A stretch of 64,000 bases of DNA from Deltaproteobacteria bacterium. Lineage in GTDB: Bacteria > Myxococcota_A > UBA796 > GCA-2862545. The DNA is taken from contig JAFGVK010000025.1 in the NCBI GenBank assembly GCA_016938035.1, forward strand, positions 1 through 64,000, in the 5' to 3' direction. Below are positions 32,863 through 41,147 of the stretch, in pieces; positions within the stretch are counted from its first letter, which is position 1; each line of letters opens with the position of its first letter. Under the pieces are notes generated by a model, which was not told where the DNA came from, made no database searches, and worked only from the letters and a program-made list of their open reading frames with translations. The position numbers and the translations under genes were made by a program.

Positions 32863-33723
32863 CTACTCCAGCAGCTCGTACACACAGGCCCCGTCCGCGG
32901 AGCCCTCGTGGAGCCCATCCTCCCCGGGGTAGAGCCTCGTGGGGTGTGGCGCGCCGGCCTTGCCCGTCTCTGACTCGGCCTCGCGCAGCGCGTAGGCGCC
33001 CTCCTCCTTCTGCCACTGCCCCGCGTAGTGGACCACCCCCGACCAGGAGCAGCGGGCGGTGGGCGGGCAGGGAGCCACCAGGTCGATCCCGGTGTAGGTG
33101 AAGTCCTGCTGGATGTTGATCCGGCGCACGTAGCTGCGCCCCTCACACGCGGGCGAGACCCAGGTCGCGCCCCGGATCGAGGGGGGCGGCTTGGGCTGCG
33201 CCAGGGGATCGCGCACCGGCGGCGGGCGCACCGTCGCCGCCATCTGCTGCTCGAGGTTCTGCAGCAGCTCCACGTAGCAGTTGGTCCAGATCGGCTGGAT
33301 CGTGAGAAAATATCGGCCCTGGAGGGGCCACGGCGGCGGGTTGATGTAGCTCGTCACCTCCACCTTGCTGCTGGCACCCTGCCCCTCGATCGCGAACCTG
33401 GTGACGAAGCCCTTAGGGCCCTCGTGATCGAGGTCGATCCACCGGTCCCGCTCGGCCTGGGTCAGGGTCATGTGCAGGCGCCTGCGCACCACGTCCCAGC
33501 GATAGGTGACCGACGCGCTGGCCCCTATGCCCTCGGTGATCTCGCCATGGGCCCAGTCCTGGGCGCAGCTAGGGGGAAACAGCCCCTCCAGCGCGTGCAG
33601 GTCCGAGAGGGTCCTGTAGATCGCATCGGCGGGGGCGGGGATCTCTCGCCACGCGCTGACATCGGCGTTTGCTTCGTCCCAGCGGCCAGCGAGGGCCGCG
33701 CCTATCAAGGCGATCCAGATCAT
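32863..33723 (-). CDS. Exported SRPBCC/START-like domain protein
   Basis: A 286-residue protein with a short signal peptide (MIWIALIGAALAG). Residues about 25-170 look like a START/SRPBCC helix-grip domain: REIPAPADAIYRTLSDLHAL at the front, 'GASASVTYRWDVVRRRLHMT' strands, KGFVTRFAIEGQG, and a final long helix (YVELLQNLEQQMAATV). Such folds bind lipids or aromatic ligands. The last 100 residues have four Cys (PACEG, APCPPTARCSW, GACVYELL) and are not recognised. No ribosome site is evident, and the start was taken from the signal peptide. Confidence 0.65.
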   Translation of the reverse strand: MIWIALIGAALAGRWDEANADVSAWREIPAPADAIYRTLSDLHALEGLFPPSCAQDWAHGEITEGIGASASVTYRWDVVRRRLHMTLTQAERDRWIDLDHEGPKGFVTRFAIEGQGASSKVEVTSYINPPPWPLQGRYFLTIQPIWTNCYVELLQNLEQQMAATVRPPPVRDPLAQPKPPPSIRGATWVSPACEGRSYVRRINIQQDFTYTGIDLVAPCPPTARCSWSGVVHYAGQWQKEEGAYALREAESETGKAGAPHPTRLYPGEDGLHEGSADGACVYELLE

Positions 33724-33853
33724 CGTGGTTCAGGCTCACGGTAGATGTGACCTCCACCCTGCTGATGAGGGGTGGCGACCGCAAGGGTGTATCACGCTAA
33801 CATGGGCAGCGGTCCTCTAGGATGGTATCAGTCCCTCACCCCAGGAGCGCCCC

Positions 33854-34219
33854 GTGGAACGCCGCGCCTTCACCAGAGTCCCCTTCGACTGTCAGGCCGA
33901 GCTGGCGGGTGGTGCGCTGCGGGTGAGCGGCCCTGTGACGGATCTGAGCCTGTTCGGGCTCCGGCTGCTGGTCGATGCGCCGGTGCCGCTGGGGTCTCAG
34001 GTGGTGGTCCACATCGTGCTCTCAGCGCCGATGGACCTCTCGTTCGACGTGGACGGCGTTGTCGCGCGGGGCGGGGATGGCTACGTGGGGGTCCGATTCA
34101 CCACCGGCAAGATGGACGTGGAGGCGCTCGAGCACCTCCGCCTGTTGGTCGGGACGGTCGCAGGCGACCTCGATGAGGTGATGGACGAGTTCTACGCCTG
34201 GCTCAACAGCGAGGGGTGA
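33854..34219 (+). CDS. PilZ-domain c-di-GMP receptor protein
   Basis: A 121-residue protein that is one PilZ domain. Both c-di-GMP motifs are present: R-x3-R (R4-AFT-R8) and D-x-S-x2-G (D30-L-S32-LF-G35), followed by the six-stranded barrel and a C-terminal helix. It should bind c-di-GMP in the cytoplasm and relay it to motility or surface functions. GTG 33854 follows AGGAGC. Only four bases separate its stop from the selenocysteine-containing HesB-like gene, so the two are probably co-translated. Confidence 0.9.
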   Translation: MERRAFTRVPFDCQAELAGGALRVSGPVTDLSLFGLRLLVDAPVPLGSQVVVHIVLSAPMDLSFDVDGVVARGGDGYVGVRFTTGKMDVEALEHLRLLVGTVAGDLDEVMDEFYAWLNSEG

Positions 34220-34223
34220 GGGC

Positions 34224-34526
34224 GTGCTTATCCCGGTTGACGCCACCTCTCGCGCCTACCTCGTCGCCGCGCTGCGCGCGAACCCTGGGAAGGTGATCCG
34301 CATCACCTCCCAGGGCTATGGTTGAGGTGGCTTGGAATTGGGAGTGGCTCTGGATGAGCCCACCGCGCGGGACGAGATCTATCAGGACGGTGACTTGATC
34401 ATCGTAGTGAAGCGGTACACCCTGCGGCAGATAGGTGAGTTCCTCATCGAGTGGTACGGCGATCGCGACACCGGGTGGGTCTCCGCCCGCCCGATCGCCT
34501 CCAGCGGGGCCTGCTCCCTGCGGTAG
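34224..34526 (+). CDS. HesB/IscA-like selenoprotein (in-frame TGA = Sec34)
   Basis: Read through TGA 34323-34325, the frame from GTG 34224 gives a 100-residue A-type Fe-S carrier. The N-terminal part VIRITSQGYG ends exactly at the TGA; the part after it, GGLELGVALDEPTARDEIY then QDGDLIIVV, continues the IscA/HesB fold. In E. coli IscA the same place is TSGCSG, so the TGA replaces the invariant Cys35 ligand: GYG-U-GG. A HesB-like selenoprotein family with Sec here is known in bacteria. A stem-loop follows the TGA. GAGGGGTGAGG lies before GTG 34224, four bases after the pilZ stop. Without recoding there would be a 33-residue fragment. Selenium machinery is not in this window. Confidence 0.82.
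34326..34364 (+). promoter_or_regulatory. Putative bacterial SECIS stem-loop
   Basis: Immediately after the TGA, GGCUC (34346-34350), loop UGGAU (34351-34355), GAGCC (34356-34360) forms a perfect 5-bp stem; two more pairs form below it past one bulged C. The loop has a G in its second position about 27 nt from the TGA, within the 16-37-nt window of the bacterial SECIS model as I recall it. An alternative longer stem pairs GGUGG (34326) with CCACC (34360-34364). Confidence 0.6.
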
Positions 34527-34573
34527 GCGCGGGCCGCCTCGCCTGGGGTATGCTTGCGCGGAGGAGGCTCCCT

Positions 34574-35176
34574 ATGAACACCACGGCCCTGCGCGCGCAG
34601 ATCGCTGACGCCCTCAAGCAGGAGCGGCGCAACCCCCGCGCCCGCGCTCTCCTGCAGGGGATCTCCCGGCCAGCGCCCCTCAGCGATCTGGACCTGCGGC
34701 GCGCGGAGGCCTTCGCGGAGGCCTACGTCGCGCGGGTGCCGGAGCTGGTGGACGAGGCGCTCGGCCGGGCGGCGGGCACCTTCGCCGAGCCCAAGCTGCG
34801 CCGTATGCTTGAGGTGGCGCTGGCCTATTGGGAGGAGGAAGAGGACGTCATCCCGGACAGTCTGGGCTTGTTGGGGGTGCTCGACGACGCCTACGCGACC
34901 CTGGCCCTGGTCCAGGCCCTCTCGCTGCGCTACCGCGAGGAGACCGGCCACGCCCTGGTCTCGGAGGACGTTGGGGTGGGGAACAGCGCGGCGCGCGCCC
35001 TGCTCGGCGAGGAGCTGTCCGATCGCCTCGACGCCTTCGTGGACGACGCGCTCGCCGACCGCGCCCTGCAGGAGCTGCTGGCGGAGCTGGTGGAGGAGCC
35101 GCTCGCCCCGCCTCCTCCTCCGGTGTGGGAGGTGGACGCCCTCGCCTTCCTCCTCGCTGGGAGCGACCGCGGATGA
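34574..35176 (+). CDS. DUF1232-like helical protein
   Basis: A 200-residue protein; ATG 34574 follows GAGGAGG (34561-34567). Mostly helical. The middle segment, VALAYWEEEEDVIPDSLGLL then GVLDDAYATLALVQAL, matches the DUF1232/YkvA pattern (D-x-IPD-x3-GxLDD) found in small proteins of unknown function, some membrane associated, though the neighbouring residues are less hydrophobic than usual. The C-terminus is Asp/Leu-rich with a Pro6 stretch. Its TGA overlaps the deformylase start (ATGA), so the two are coupled. Confidence 0.7.
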   Translation: MNTTALRAQIADALKQERRNPRARALLQGISRPAPLSDLDLRRAEAFAEAYVARVPELVDEALGRAAGTFAEPKLRRMLEVALAYWEEEEDVIPDSLGLLGVLDDAYATLALVQALSLRYREETGHALVSEDVGVGNSAARALLGEELSDRLDAFVDDALADRALQELLAELVEEPLAPPPPPVWEVDALAFLLAGSDRG

Positions 35177-35733
35177 GGGGGGCGCTGCTCGTGGTGGCGC
35201 TGTATGGGGGATGCGTGCACCGTCCCCCCGCGATCGGCTGGAGCGACGACGAGGCGGCGCGCCTGGGCGCCGGGCCGCTGGAGGTCGTCCGCTGGGAGGA
35301 TGAGGACCACGACGTGCTCCGTCGGCGGGCGCGCGAGATCCCCGCAGGGGCTCCTCTCGGAGACCTCCCGCAGCGGCTGGAGGAGGCCATGTTCCGCGAG
35401 GACGGGGTGGGCCTCGCGGCGCCGCAGGTGGGCCTCTCGGTGCGGGCCGCCGCCCTGCTGGTGGGCTACCGCACCGACGCGCCGACGCCCGTGGTGGTGA
35501 TCAACCCAGTGATCACCCGCAGGGCCGACGCGCTGGTGGACTCGTGGGAGGGCTGCCTCTCGGTTCCCGGCAAGGGCGCTAGGGTGCGCCGCTACGCCTG
35601 GATCGAGGTGGAGTACTCGGACCCCTCGTGGACCTCCCACGAGGCGCGGGTGGAGGGAGCGGACGCGATCCTCTGGCAGCACGAGCTCGACCACCTGGAC
35701 GGGGTGCTGTACGTCGACCGGCTCGCGGGCTAG
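35173..35733 (+). CDS. Peptide deformylase with lipoprotein-type signal
   Basis: A 186-residue protein containing all three deformylase motifs: GVGLAAPQ (78-85), EGCLS (126-130) and QHELDH (169-174). The metal ligands C128, H170, H174 and the catalytic E171 are intact, so the enzyme should remove N-formyl groups. Unusual is the N-terminus, MRGALLVVALYGGC, which reads as a lipoprotein signal (Cys14), placing it outside the cytoplasm where formyl-Met substrates are few. No alternative start nearer the catalytic domain has a good site. It starts inside the upstream gene stop. A coding-like stretch continues after the TAG (see rejected items). Confidence 0.9.
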   Translation: MRGALLVVALYGGCVHRPPAIGWSDDEAARLGAGPLEVVRWEDEDHDVLRRRAREIPAGAPLGDLPQRLEEAMFREDGVGLAAPQVGLSVRAAALLVGYRTDAPTPVVVINPVITRRADALVDSWEGCLSVPGKGARVRRYAWIEVEYSDPSWTSHEARVEGADAILWQHELDHLDGVLYVDRLAG

Positions 35734-35787
35734 CTGCTGGAGGCGGACGAGATGCGGCGACAGCGGGACGCCGCCCGCGCCGCGGCC

Positions 35788-36714
35788 TCAGATCCCGGCC
35801 CCACCGCAGAAGAGGGGGCGGTCGCGCCGTGACGCGGACTGGGACACCCTGCTCCCCGGGGGCAGCGCCTTGGTGAGCCAGACGTTGCCGCCGATCACCG
35901 AGCCCTGTCCCACCGTGATCCGCCCCAGCACCGTGGCCCCGGCGTAGATGATGACGTCGTCCTCCACGATGGGGTGGCGGGCGATGCCCTTGACCGGCTT
36001 GCCGTGCTCGTCGAGGGGGAAGGACACCGCGCCGAGGGTCACGCCCTGGTAGATGCGGACGTTCTTCCCGATGCGGGCCGTCTCGCCGATGACGATCCCG
36101 GTGCCGTGATCCATGAAGAAGCGCTCGCCGATGGTGGCGCCAGGGTGGATGTCGATCCCGGTGATCGCGTGGGCGTGCTCAGTGAGGATGCGCGGGATGA
36201 GCGGCACCTCCAGCTCGTAGAGCTCGTGCGCGAGGCGGTAGTTGGTCATCGCGGTGATGCCCGGGTAGCAGAACACCGCCTCGTCGGGGGTGACCGCTGC
36301 GGGATCGCCCTCGAAGGCGGCGAGCACGTCCAGGGCGAGCATCCGCTTCACCTCGGGCAGGCGCTCCAGGAAGGCCTGGGTGATCCGCACAGAGTCGGTC
36401 CGGCACCTGTGGATGGTGGGGCGATCCGCGGTGCAGCCGTAGGCGATGCCCCGCTCGATCTGCTCGCGCAGCACCCGTGAGACCCTGTCGAGGGTGGCGC
36501 CCAGGTGGAAGGGCATGCTCTCCGCGGTGAGGTCGGGGGTACCGAAATAGGAGGGAAAGAGCACGGTGCGCAGGTCCTCGGCCACCTGCACCAGCAGCTC
36601 TCGCGAGGGCAGCCGGTGCGGGCAGGCGGGGTGGCGCTCGGGGCGGGTGGTGATGTCCGCCTGGCAGAGGGCGTCGACCACCGCGGCGAGGGAGGTCCTG
36701 GTGGGGTCGAACAT
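35788..36714 (-). CDS. cysE: Serine O-acetyltransferase
   Basis: A 308-residue enzyme making O-acetylserine from serine and acetyl-CoA, the first step of cysteine synthesis. It is the EpsC-like longer form: an N-terminal helical region, then the left-handed beta-helix with hexapeptide repeats (GIDIHPGATIGERFFMDHG, GIVIGETARIGKNVRIYQG, VEDDVIIYAGATVLGRITVG, quoted as separate pieces) and the catalytic HPGA and DHGTG segments. ATG 36714 overlaps the cysK stop. The C-terminal tail SRRDRPLFCGGAGI is longer than typical. Confidence 0.95.
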   Translation of the reverse strand: MFDPTRTSLAAVVDALCQADITTRPERHPACPHRLPSRELLVQVAEDLRTVLFPSYFGTPDLTAESMPFHLGATLDRVSRVLREQIERGIAYGCTADRPTIHRCRTDSVRITQAFLERLPEVKRMLALDVLAAFEGDPAAVTPDEAVFCYPGITAMTNYRLAHELYELEVPLIPRILTEHAHAITGIDIHPGATIGERFFMDHGTGIVIGETARIGKNVRIYQGVTLGAVSFPLDEHGKPVKGIARHPIVEDDVIIYAGATVLGRITVGQGSVIGGNVWLTKALPPGSRVSQSASRRDRPLFCGGAGI

Positions 36715-37643
36715 CAGCGTCCTCCGTCCTCGAAGAGCCAGGTCGAGAGGTAGCGCTCCCCAGAGTCGGGGAGCACCACCGCGATCCGCTTGCCAGCGCT
36801 CTCCGGGCGGGCCGCCACCTGGAGCGCGGCCCACAGGGCGGCGCCCGACGAGATCCCGGCGAGGATCCCCTCTCGCCGCGCCAGATCCCGCGCGGCGGCG
36901 CCCGCGTCCTCGGCGCTCACCTGGATGACCTCGTCAATTAGCGCGGGGTCGACCACCTCGGGCACGAAGCCCGCGCCGATCCCCATCAGCCGGTGCGGGC
37001 CTGGCTCCCCGCCCGACAGCACCGCGGACTCGACGGGCTCCACCGCGATCACGCGCAGGTGGGGCAGCTCCGCCCGTAGCCCCCGGGCGAGCCCGGTGAT
37101 GGTACCGCCGGTGCCCACTCCGGCGACCAGGGTGTCCAGGCGCCCCCCTGTGTCGTCGAGGAGCTCCCTGGCGGTGGTGCGGAGGTGGGTGGCGGGGTTG
37201 GCGGGGTTGGCGAATTGGCGCAGGCTCAGGTGCCCTGGGCGCCCGGCGCGCTCGCTGGCTGCGGCGATCGCCCCCCGCATCCCCTCGCCCGCAGGGGTGA
37301 GGATCACCTCGGCCCCCAGCGCCTTGAGGAGCAGCACCCGCTCGCGGCTCATGTTCTCCGGCATGTAAATCACCACAGGGTAGCCCCGTGCGGCCCCAAC
37401 AAAGGCGAGCCCGATCCCTGTGTTTCCAGAGGTCGCCTCCACCAGGGTCATGTCGGGACCCAGCAGCCCGCTGGCCTCTGCGTCCTCGATCATCCCCAGG
37501 GCGATCCGGTCCTTTACGCTGGAGAGGGGGTTGAAGGCCTCGACCTTCACCAGCACCTCGGCGTCGAGCCCCTCGGTGAGGCGCCTGAGGCGTACGAGCG
37601 GGGTGTGGCCCACACAGTCGGTGATACTCTCGCGGATCGGCAC
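36714..37643 (-). CDS. cysK: Cysteine synthase (O-acetylserine sulfhydrylase)
   Basis: A 309-residue PLP enzyme converting O-acetylserine and sulfide to cysteine. The PLP Lys is K44 in NPLSSVKDRIAL, the TSGNTG loop is at 71-76, the glycine-rich phosphate loop GVGTGGT at 175-181, and the C-terminal 'PDSGERYLST' motif is intact. Order cysK-cysE with a one-base stop/start overlap gives a minimal cysteine operon whose two products usually form the cysteine synthase complex. Confidence 0.96.
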   Translation of the reverse strand: MPIRESITDCVGHTPLVRLRRLTEGLDAEVLVKVEAFNPLSSVKDRIALGMIEDAEASGLLGPDMTLVEATSGNTGIGLAFVGAARGYPVVIYMPENMSRERVLLLKALGAEVILTPAGEGMRGAIAAASERAGRPGHLSLRQFANPANPATHLRTTARELLDDTGGRLDTLVAGVGTGGTITGLARGLRAELPHLRVIAVEPVESAVLSGGEPGPHRLMGIGAGFVPEVVDPALIDEVIQVSAEDAGAAARDLARREGILAGISSGAALWAALQVAARPESAGKRIAVVLPDSGERYLSTWLFEDGGR

Positions 37644-37704
37644 GGGATCTCCTGGGCTGGGAGAGGGGTGTATCCCCTCCGCAGTGGGGGATCTGTGCCC
37701 TGCG

Positions 37705-37899
37705 CTACCCCACGGTGAAGAAACGCCCTGACGTACCTCCTTCGCCGATTTTTACTCGGGCTGGCCGGGCGCAGCGGGGGCAATGGCCCGCATAGGCGGT
37801 GCCGTCCACGGTGCGGTAGAGCCTGGCGTAGGCCCGACAGCAGGAAAAATACACCCCGATCCAGGGTCTGGCGGGGGGCTGAGGGGGGAGGGGGGGCAT
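37705..37899 (-). CDS. Small CPxC zinc-ribbon-like protein
   Basis: A 64-residue protein with a conserved-looking core: RPWIGVYFSCCRAYARLYR, then DGTAYAGHCPRCARPARVKI and GEGGTSGRFF. The pairs CC and CPRC give four Cys ready to bind a metal, like a zinc ribbon. Similar short proteins are common in deltaproteobacteria and planctomycetes, function unknown. AGGA precedes ATG 37899. It lies alone upstream of cysK on the same strand, 60 nt away. Confidence 0.75.
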   Translation of the reverse strand: MPPLPPQPPARPWIGVYFSCCRAYARLYRTVDGTAYAGHCPRCARPARVKIGEGGTSGRFFTVG

Positions 37900-37977
37900 G
37901 GCGGTCCTATTTCACTCCTGATCCTGTAGACGGTCCGGTCCCCGTCTACTACCCTCCACACGCATCCGGAGGACAGC

Positions 37978-39177
37978 ATGGAACACTACGACGTCTGTGT
38001 GATGGGGCTTGGCTACATCGGGCTCCCCACCGCCAGTCTCCTCGCCACCAAGGGGATGAGGGTGCGCGGGGTCGATGTTCGCCCCGAGGTGGTGGATCGC
38101 ATCCGCCACGGCCGCTACGACGTGAAGGAGCCGGACCTCGACGTGCTGGTGCGCTCCGCGGTGCAGTCGGGGAACCTGGAGCCGGGTCTGGAGGCAGCCC
38201 CGGCGGACGTGTTCATGATCGCGGTGCCGACGCCCTTCCGGGAGGGACACGCCCCTGATCTCTCTTACGTGGAGGCAGCCACCGCCTCGCTGATCCCCTT
38301 CCTCGCAGAGGGGAACCTGGTGATCCTCGAGTCCACTAGCCCCGTCGGCACCACCGAGGAGGTGGAGCGGCAGATCACCGCGGCGCGCCCTGAGCTGAAG
38401 GGGCGGATCCTGGTCGCGCACTCCCCCGAGCGGGTGCTGCCGGGACAGATCCTCCAGGAGCTGGTGGGCAACGACCGTGTGGTGGGGGGCATAGACGCCG
38501 CCTCGACCAAGGCGGTGGCTGCCTTCTACCGGCGCTTCGTCCGGGGTGAGGTGATGGAGACCACCGCCCGCACCGCCGAGATGACCAAGCTGGTCGAGAA
38601 CTCCTACCGGGACGTGAACATCGCCTTCGCCAACGAGCTCTCGATGATCTGCGGCGAGCTGGGGATCTCGGTCCGGGAGCTGATTCGCTTCGCCAACCAG
38701 CACCCCAGGGTCGACATACTCCAGCCAGGGCCTGGCGTGGGGGGGCACTGCCTCGCGGTGGATCCCTGGTTCATCGTCTGGTCTGACCCAAAGAACGCCC
38801 GGATGATCCGCACCGCCCGCGAGGTGAACGTCACCAAGTCCGAGTGGGTGTTTGACCGGGTGGTGGAGAAGGCGGAGCGCTTCAAGAAGCCGGTCATCGC
38901 CGTGCTGGGCATCGCCTACAAGCCCGACGTGGACGACACCCGCGAGAGCCCATCCCTCCACATCGCGGGGCAGCTCCGCGAGCGGTACGGCGCCGACGTG
39001 CTGGTGGTGGAGCCCAACCTCACCGAACACCCCTGGTTCCCCCTCTTCGACGCCGAGGAGGCGGTGAGCCGGGCCGACGTGGTGGTGGCGCTGGTCTCGC
39101 ACCGGGAGTTCAAGCACCTCGATCGAGAGCTGCTCAGCGCCAGGGTGGTGCTCGACATCTGCGGGGCCTTCCGGTGA
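37978..39177 (+). CDS. wecC: UDP-N-acetyl-D-mannosamine dehydrogenase
   Basis: A 399-residue NAD-dependent enzyme oxidising UDP-ManNAc to UDP-ManNAcA for surface polysaccharide. Rossmann motif GLGYIGLP at 10-17, SPERVLPG (about 147), the middle dimer domain with the [18 protein letters not shown] region, and the catalytic Cys258 in [15 protein letters not shown]. The C-terminal lobe has [20 protein letters not shown] precedes ATG 37978. It forms a coupled pair with wecB (TGATG). Confidence 0.94.
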   Translation: MEHYDVCVMGLGYIGLPTASLLATKGMRVRGVDVRPEVVDRIRHGRYDVKEPDLDVLVRSAVQSGNLEPGLEAAPADVFMIAVPTPFREGHAPDLSYVEAATASLIPFLAEGNLVILESTSPVGTTEEVERQITAARPELKGRILVAHSPERVLPGQILQELVGNDRVVGGIDAASTKAVAAFYRRFVRGEVMETTARTAEMTKLVENSYRDVNIAFANELSMICGELGISVRELIRFANQHPRVDILQPGPGVGGHCLAVDPWFIVWSDPKNARMIRTAREVNVTKSEWVFDRVVEKAERFKKPVIAVLGIAYKPDVDDTRESPSLHIAGQLRERYGADVLVVEPNLTEHPWFPLFDAEEAVSRADVVVALVSHREFKHLDRELLSARVVLDICGAFR

Positions 39178-40310
39178 TGCGCGTGCTCTCCATCTTTGGC
39201 ACCAGGCCCGAGGCGATCAAGATGGCCCCGGTGGTGAAGGCCCTGGAGGCGGATCCCCGCTTTGACAGCCGGATCTGCGTCACAGCACAGCACCGGGAGA
39301 TGCTGGACGCGGTGCTGGAGCTGTTCGAGCTGCGCCCGCACCACGACCTGGACATCATGCGGCCGGGGCAGGACCTGTTCGACATCACCTCCAAGGTGCT
39401 GCTCGGGCTGCGTGCGGTGCTGCGGGAGGAGCGCCCCGACGCGGTGCTGGTCCACGGCGACACTACCACCGCCCTCGCGGCGACGCTGGCTGCCTTCTAT
39501 GAGCACGTCCCTGTCGGACATGTAGAGGCAGGCCTGCGCACCGGGGACCTGGACGCGCCCTTCCCAGAGGAGGCCAACAGGGTCCTCGCTGACCGGATCT
39601 GCCGCTGGCACTTCGCCCCCACCGAGCACGCGAGGGGGGTGCTCCTGCGCGAGAAGATGGATCCCGAGGGGATCTTCGTGACGGGAAACACGGTCATCGA
39701 CGCGCTGCTGGACGTCCGCGACCGGGCGGAGGCGCTGCCGCTGGACACCTGCCGCGCGCCCTGGGGCAGCGCCTGGCAGCACGTGGTGGACGGCGCGCCG
39801 TTCATTCTGGTCACCGGCCACCGCCGCGAGAGCTTCGGGGAGGGCTTCGAAGAGATCTGCAGGGCGCTGCGGGCTATCTCCCTCGCGCACCCCGAGGTCC
39901 ACCTGGTCTACCCCGTGCACCTCAACCCGCAGGTGCAGGGGCCGGTCCACGCCCACCTCCACGGGCTCCCCAACGTCCACCTGCTGGCGCCGATGGATTA
40001 CGTGCCCTTCGTGCGGCTGATGGGGCGCGCCACCTTGATCCTCACCGACTCAGGGGGCATCCAGGAGGAGGCGCCGGGGCTCGGCAAGCCGGTGCTGGTG
40101 ATGCGGGACAAGACCGAGCGACCCGAGGGGGTCGCGGCGGGCACGGTGGTCCTGGTCGGGGCGCACGCCAGCCGCATCGTGGCGGGGGTGGAGCGCCTGC
40201 TGTCTGATCCCGCGGCCTACGCGGCGATGGCGCAGGCCCACAACCCCTACGGAGACGGGCAGGCCTCGGGCAGGATCTTGGAGGCACTGATCGAGAGGAT
40301 GCCGAGATGA
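39177..40310 (+). CDS. wecB: UDP-N-acetylglucosamine 2-epimerase
   Basis: A 377-residue enzyme interconverting UDP-GlcNAc and UDP-ManNAc, supplying WecC. It begins with '[18 protein letters not shown]' and has the [42 protein letters not shown] and TGHRRESFG motifs of non-hydrolysing epimerases, and [20 protein letters not shown] near the end. ATG 39177 overlaps the wecC stop; GTG 39174 would add one residue. Its own stop overlaps the next gene (ATGA). Confidence 0.96.
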   Translation: MRVLSIFGTRPEAIKMAPVVKALEADPRFDSRICVTAQHREMLDAVLELFELRPHHDLDIMRPGQDLFDITSKVLLGLRAVLREERPDAVLVHGDTTTALAATLAAFYEHVPVGHVEAGLRTGDLDAPFPEEANRVLADRICRWHFAPTEHARGVLLREKMDPEGIFVTGNTVIDALLDVRDRAEALPLDTCRAPWGSAWQHVVDGAPFILVTGHRRESFGEGFEEICRALRAISLAHPEVHLVYPVHLNPQVQGPVHAHLHGLPNVHLLAPMDYVPFVRLMGRATLILTDSGGIQEEAPGLGKPVLVMRDKTERPEGVAAGTVVLVGAHASRIVAGVERLLSDPAAYAAMAQAHNPYGDGQASGRILEALIERMPR

Positions 40311-41146
40311 GCGTGCTGATCGCCGCGCTGACCTGTCTCGCGATGGGGCAGGTCAACACCGAGCGCCTGCGCCTGAGCCCCGAGGGAGAGGGGGTGACCG
40401 GCTCGGTGACCCTGGCCCTCACGGGGCTCACCGGCAACGTCGACTACTTCGAGACGGCCGGGAGCGTGGGGGTGGCTCAGCGCTGGGGGGACAACCTGCT
40501 GTTCGGGGTGATCACCTCCAAGTACGCCACCAAGCGCAAGCGGGCCGATCGCCTCGCGGAGCCGGAGGGATCCCTCTTCGACCGAGACCGCCGCTACACC
40601 AACGCCCACCTGGCCGCGGCGCGCTACAACCGCTTCTTCACCGAGGAGGTGATCGGCGAGGTCTTCGTCCAGGCCGAGTACAACCAGTTCCTGCTCCTCG
40701 ACCTCCGCGCGCTGGTGGGCGCAGGGCCGCGCCTCGCGGTGTTTGACCAGGAGCACGCCCAGGGCTGGGTGGGGGTCGCGGCGATGGCCGAGCTGGAGCG
40801 CCTTGACCCCGAGGAGATCGCCCCAGACGAGCAGGAGCAGCGCCTCACCCCGCGCGCTACCGCCTACCTGACCCTCAGCGCTCAGGTGGCCGAGGGGACC
40901 TCCCTGAGCACCACCTCCTACTACCAGCCCTCACTCCTGGGCCCGGGTGACTACAGGGTCTACAACGACACTCAGCTAGGGCTACAGGTGTCGGAGCGGC
41001 TCACCTGGGAGATCCTCGTCACGCTGCGCCACGACGCCAGCCCGCCGCGCCTCGCGCTCGCCGAGGGAGAGGACGTGCCGCTGAGGGAGCAGACCCTCCG
41101 GTCCACCGACGGGCAGATCGTGAACAAGCTCTCGTTGAAGTTCTAG
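40307..41146 (+). CDS. DUF481-family outer-membrane protein
   Basis: A 279-residue exported protein. A signal peptide ([16 protein letters not shown]) is followed by a beta-barrel-like sequence of alternating strands ([51 protein letters not shown]), the pattern of DUF481/YdiY putative porins, ending in LSLKF with a terminal Phe as in outer-membrane proteins. Coupled to wecB (ATGA at 40307-40310); the aldehyde oxidoreductase start is one base after its TAG. Confidence 0.8.
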   Translation: MSVLIAALTCLAMGQVNTERLRLSPEGEGVTGSVTLALTGLTGNVDYFETAGSVGVAQRWGDNLLFGVITSKYATKRKRADRLAEPEGSLFDRDRRYTNAHLAAARYNRFFTEEVIGEVFVQAEYNQFLLLDLRALVGAGPRLAVFDQEHAQGWVGVAAMAELERLDPEEIAPDEQEQRLTPRATAYLTLSAQVAEGTSLSTTSYYQPSLLGPGDYRVYNDTQLGLQVSERLTWEILVTLRHDASPPRLALAEGEDVPLREQTLRSTDGQIVNKLSLKF

Positions 41147-41147
41147 G

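Noticed and set aside
35734-35832. Coding-like continuation after the deformylase TAG (LLEADEMRRQRDAARAA), and similar TAG-CT contexts in the broken subtilase, suggesting amber readthrough or pyrrolysine
   Set aside because: TAG ends many intact genes here (rpmJ, rdgB, sbcC, the DUF481 gene and others). The deformylase is already full length at the TAG, and the extension runs into the convergent cysE gene.
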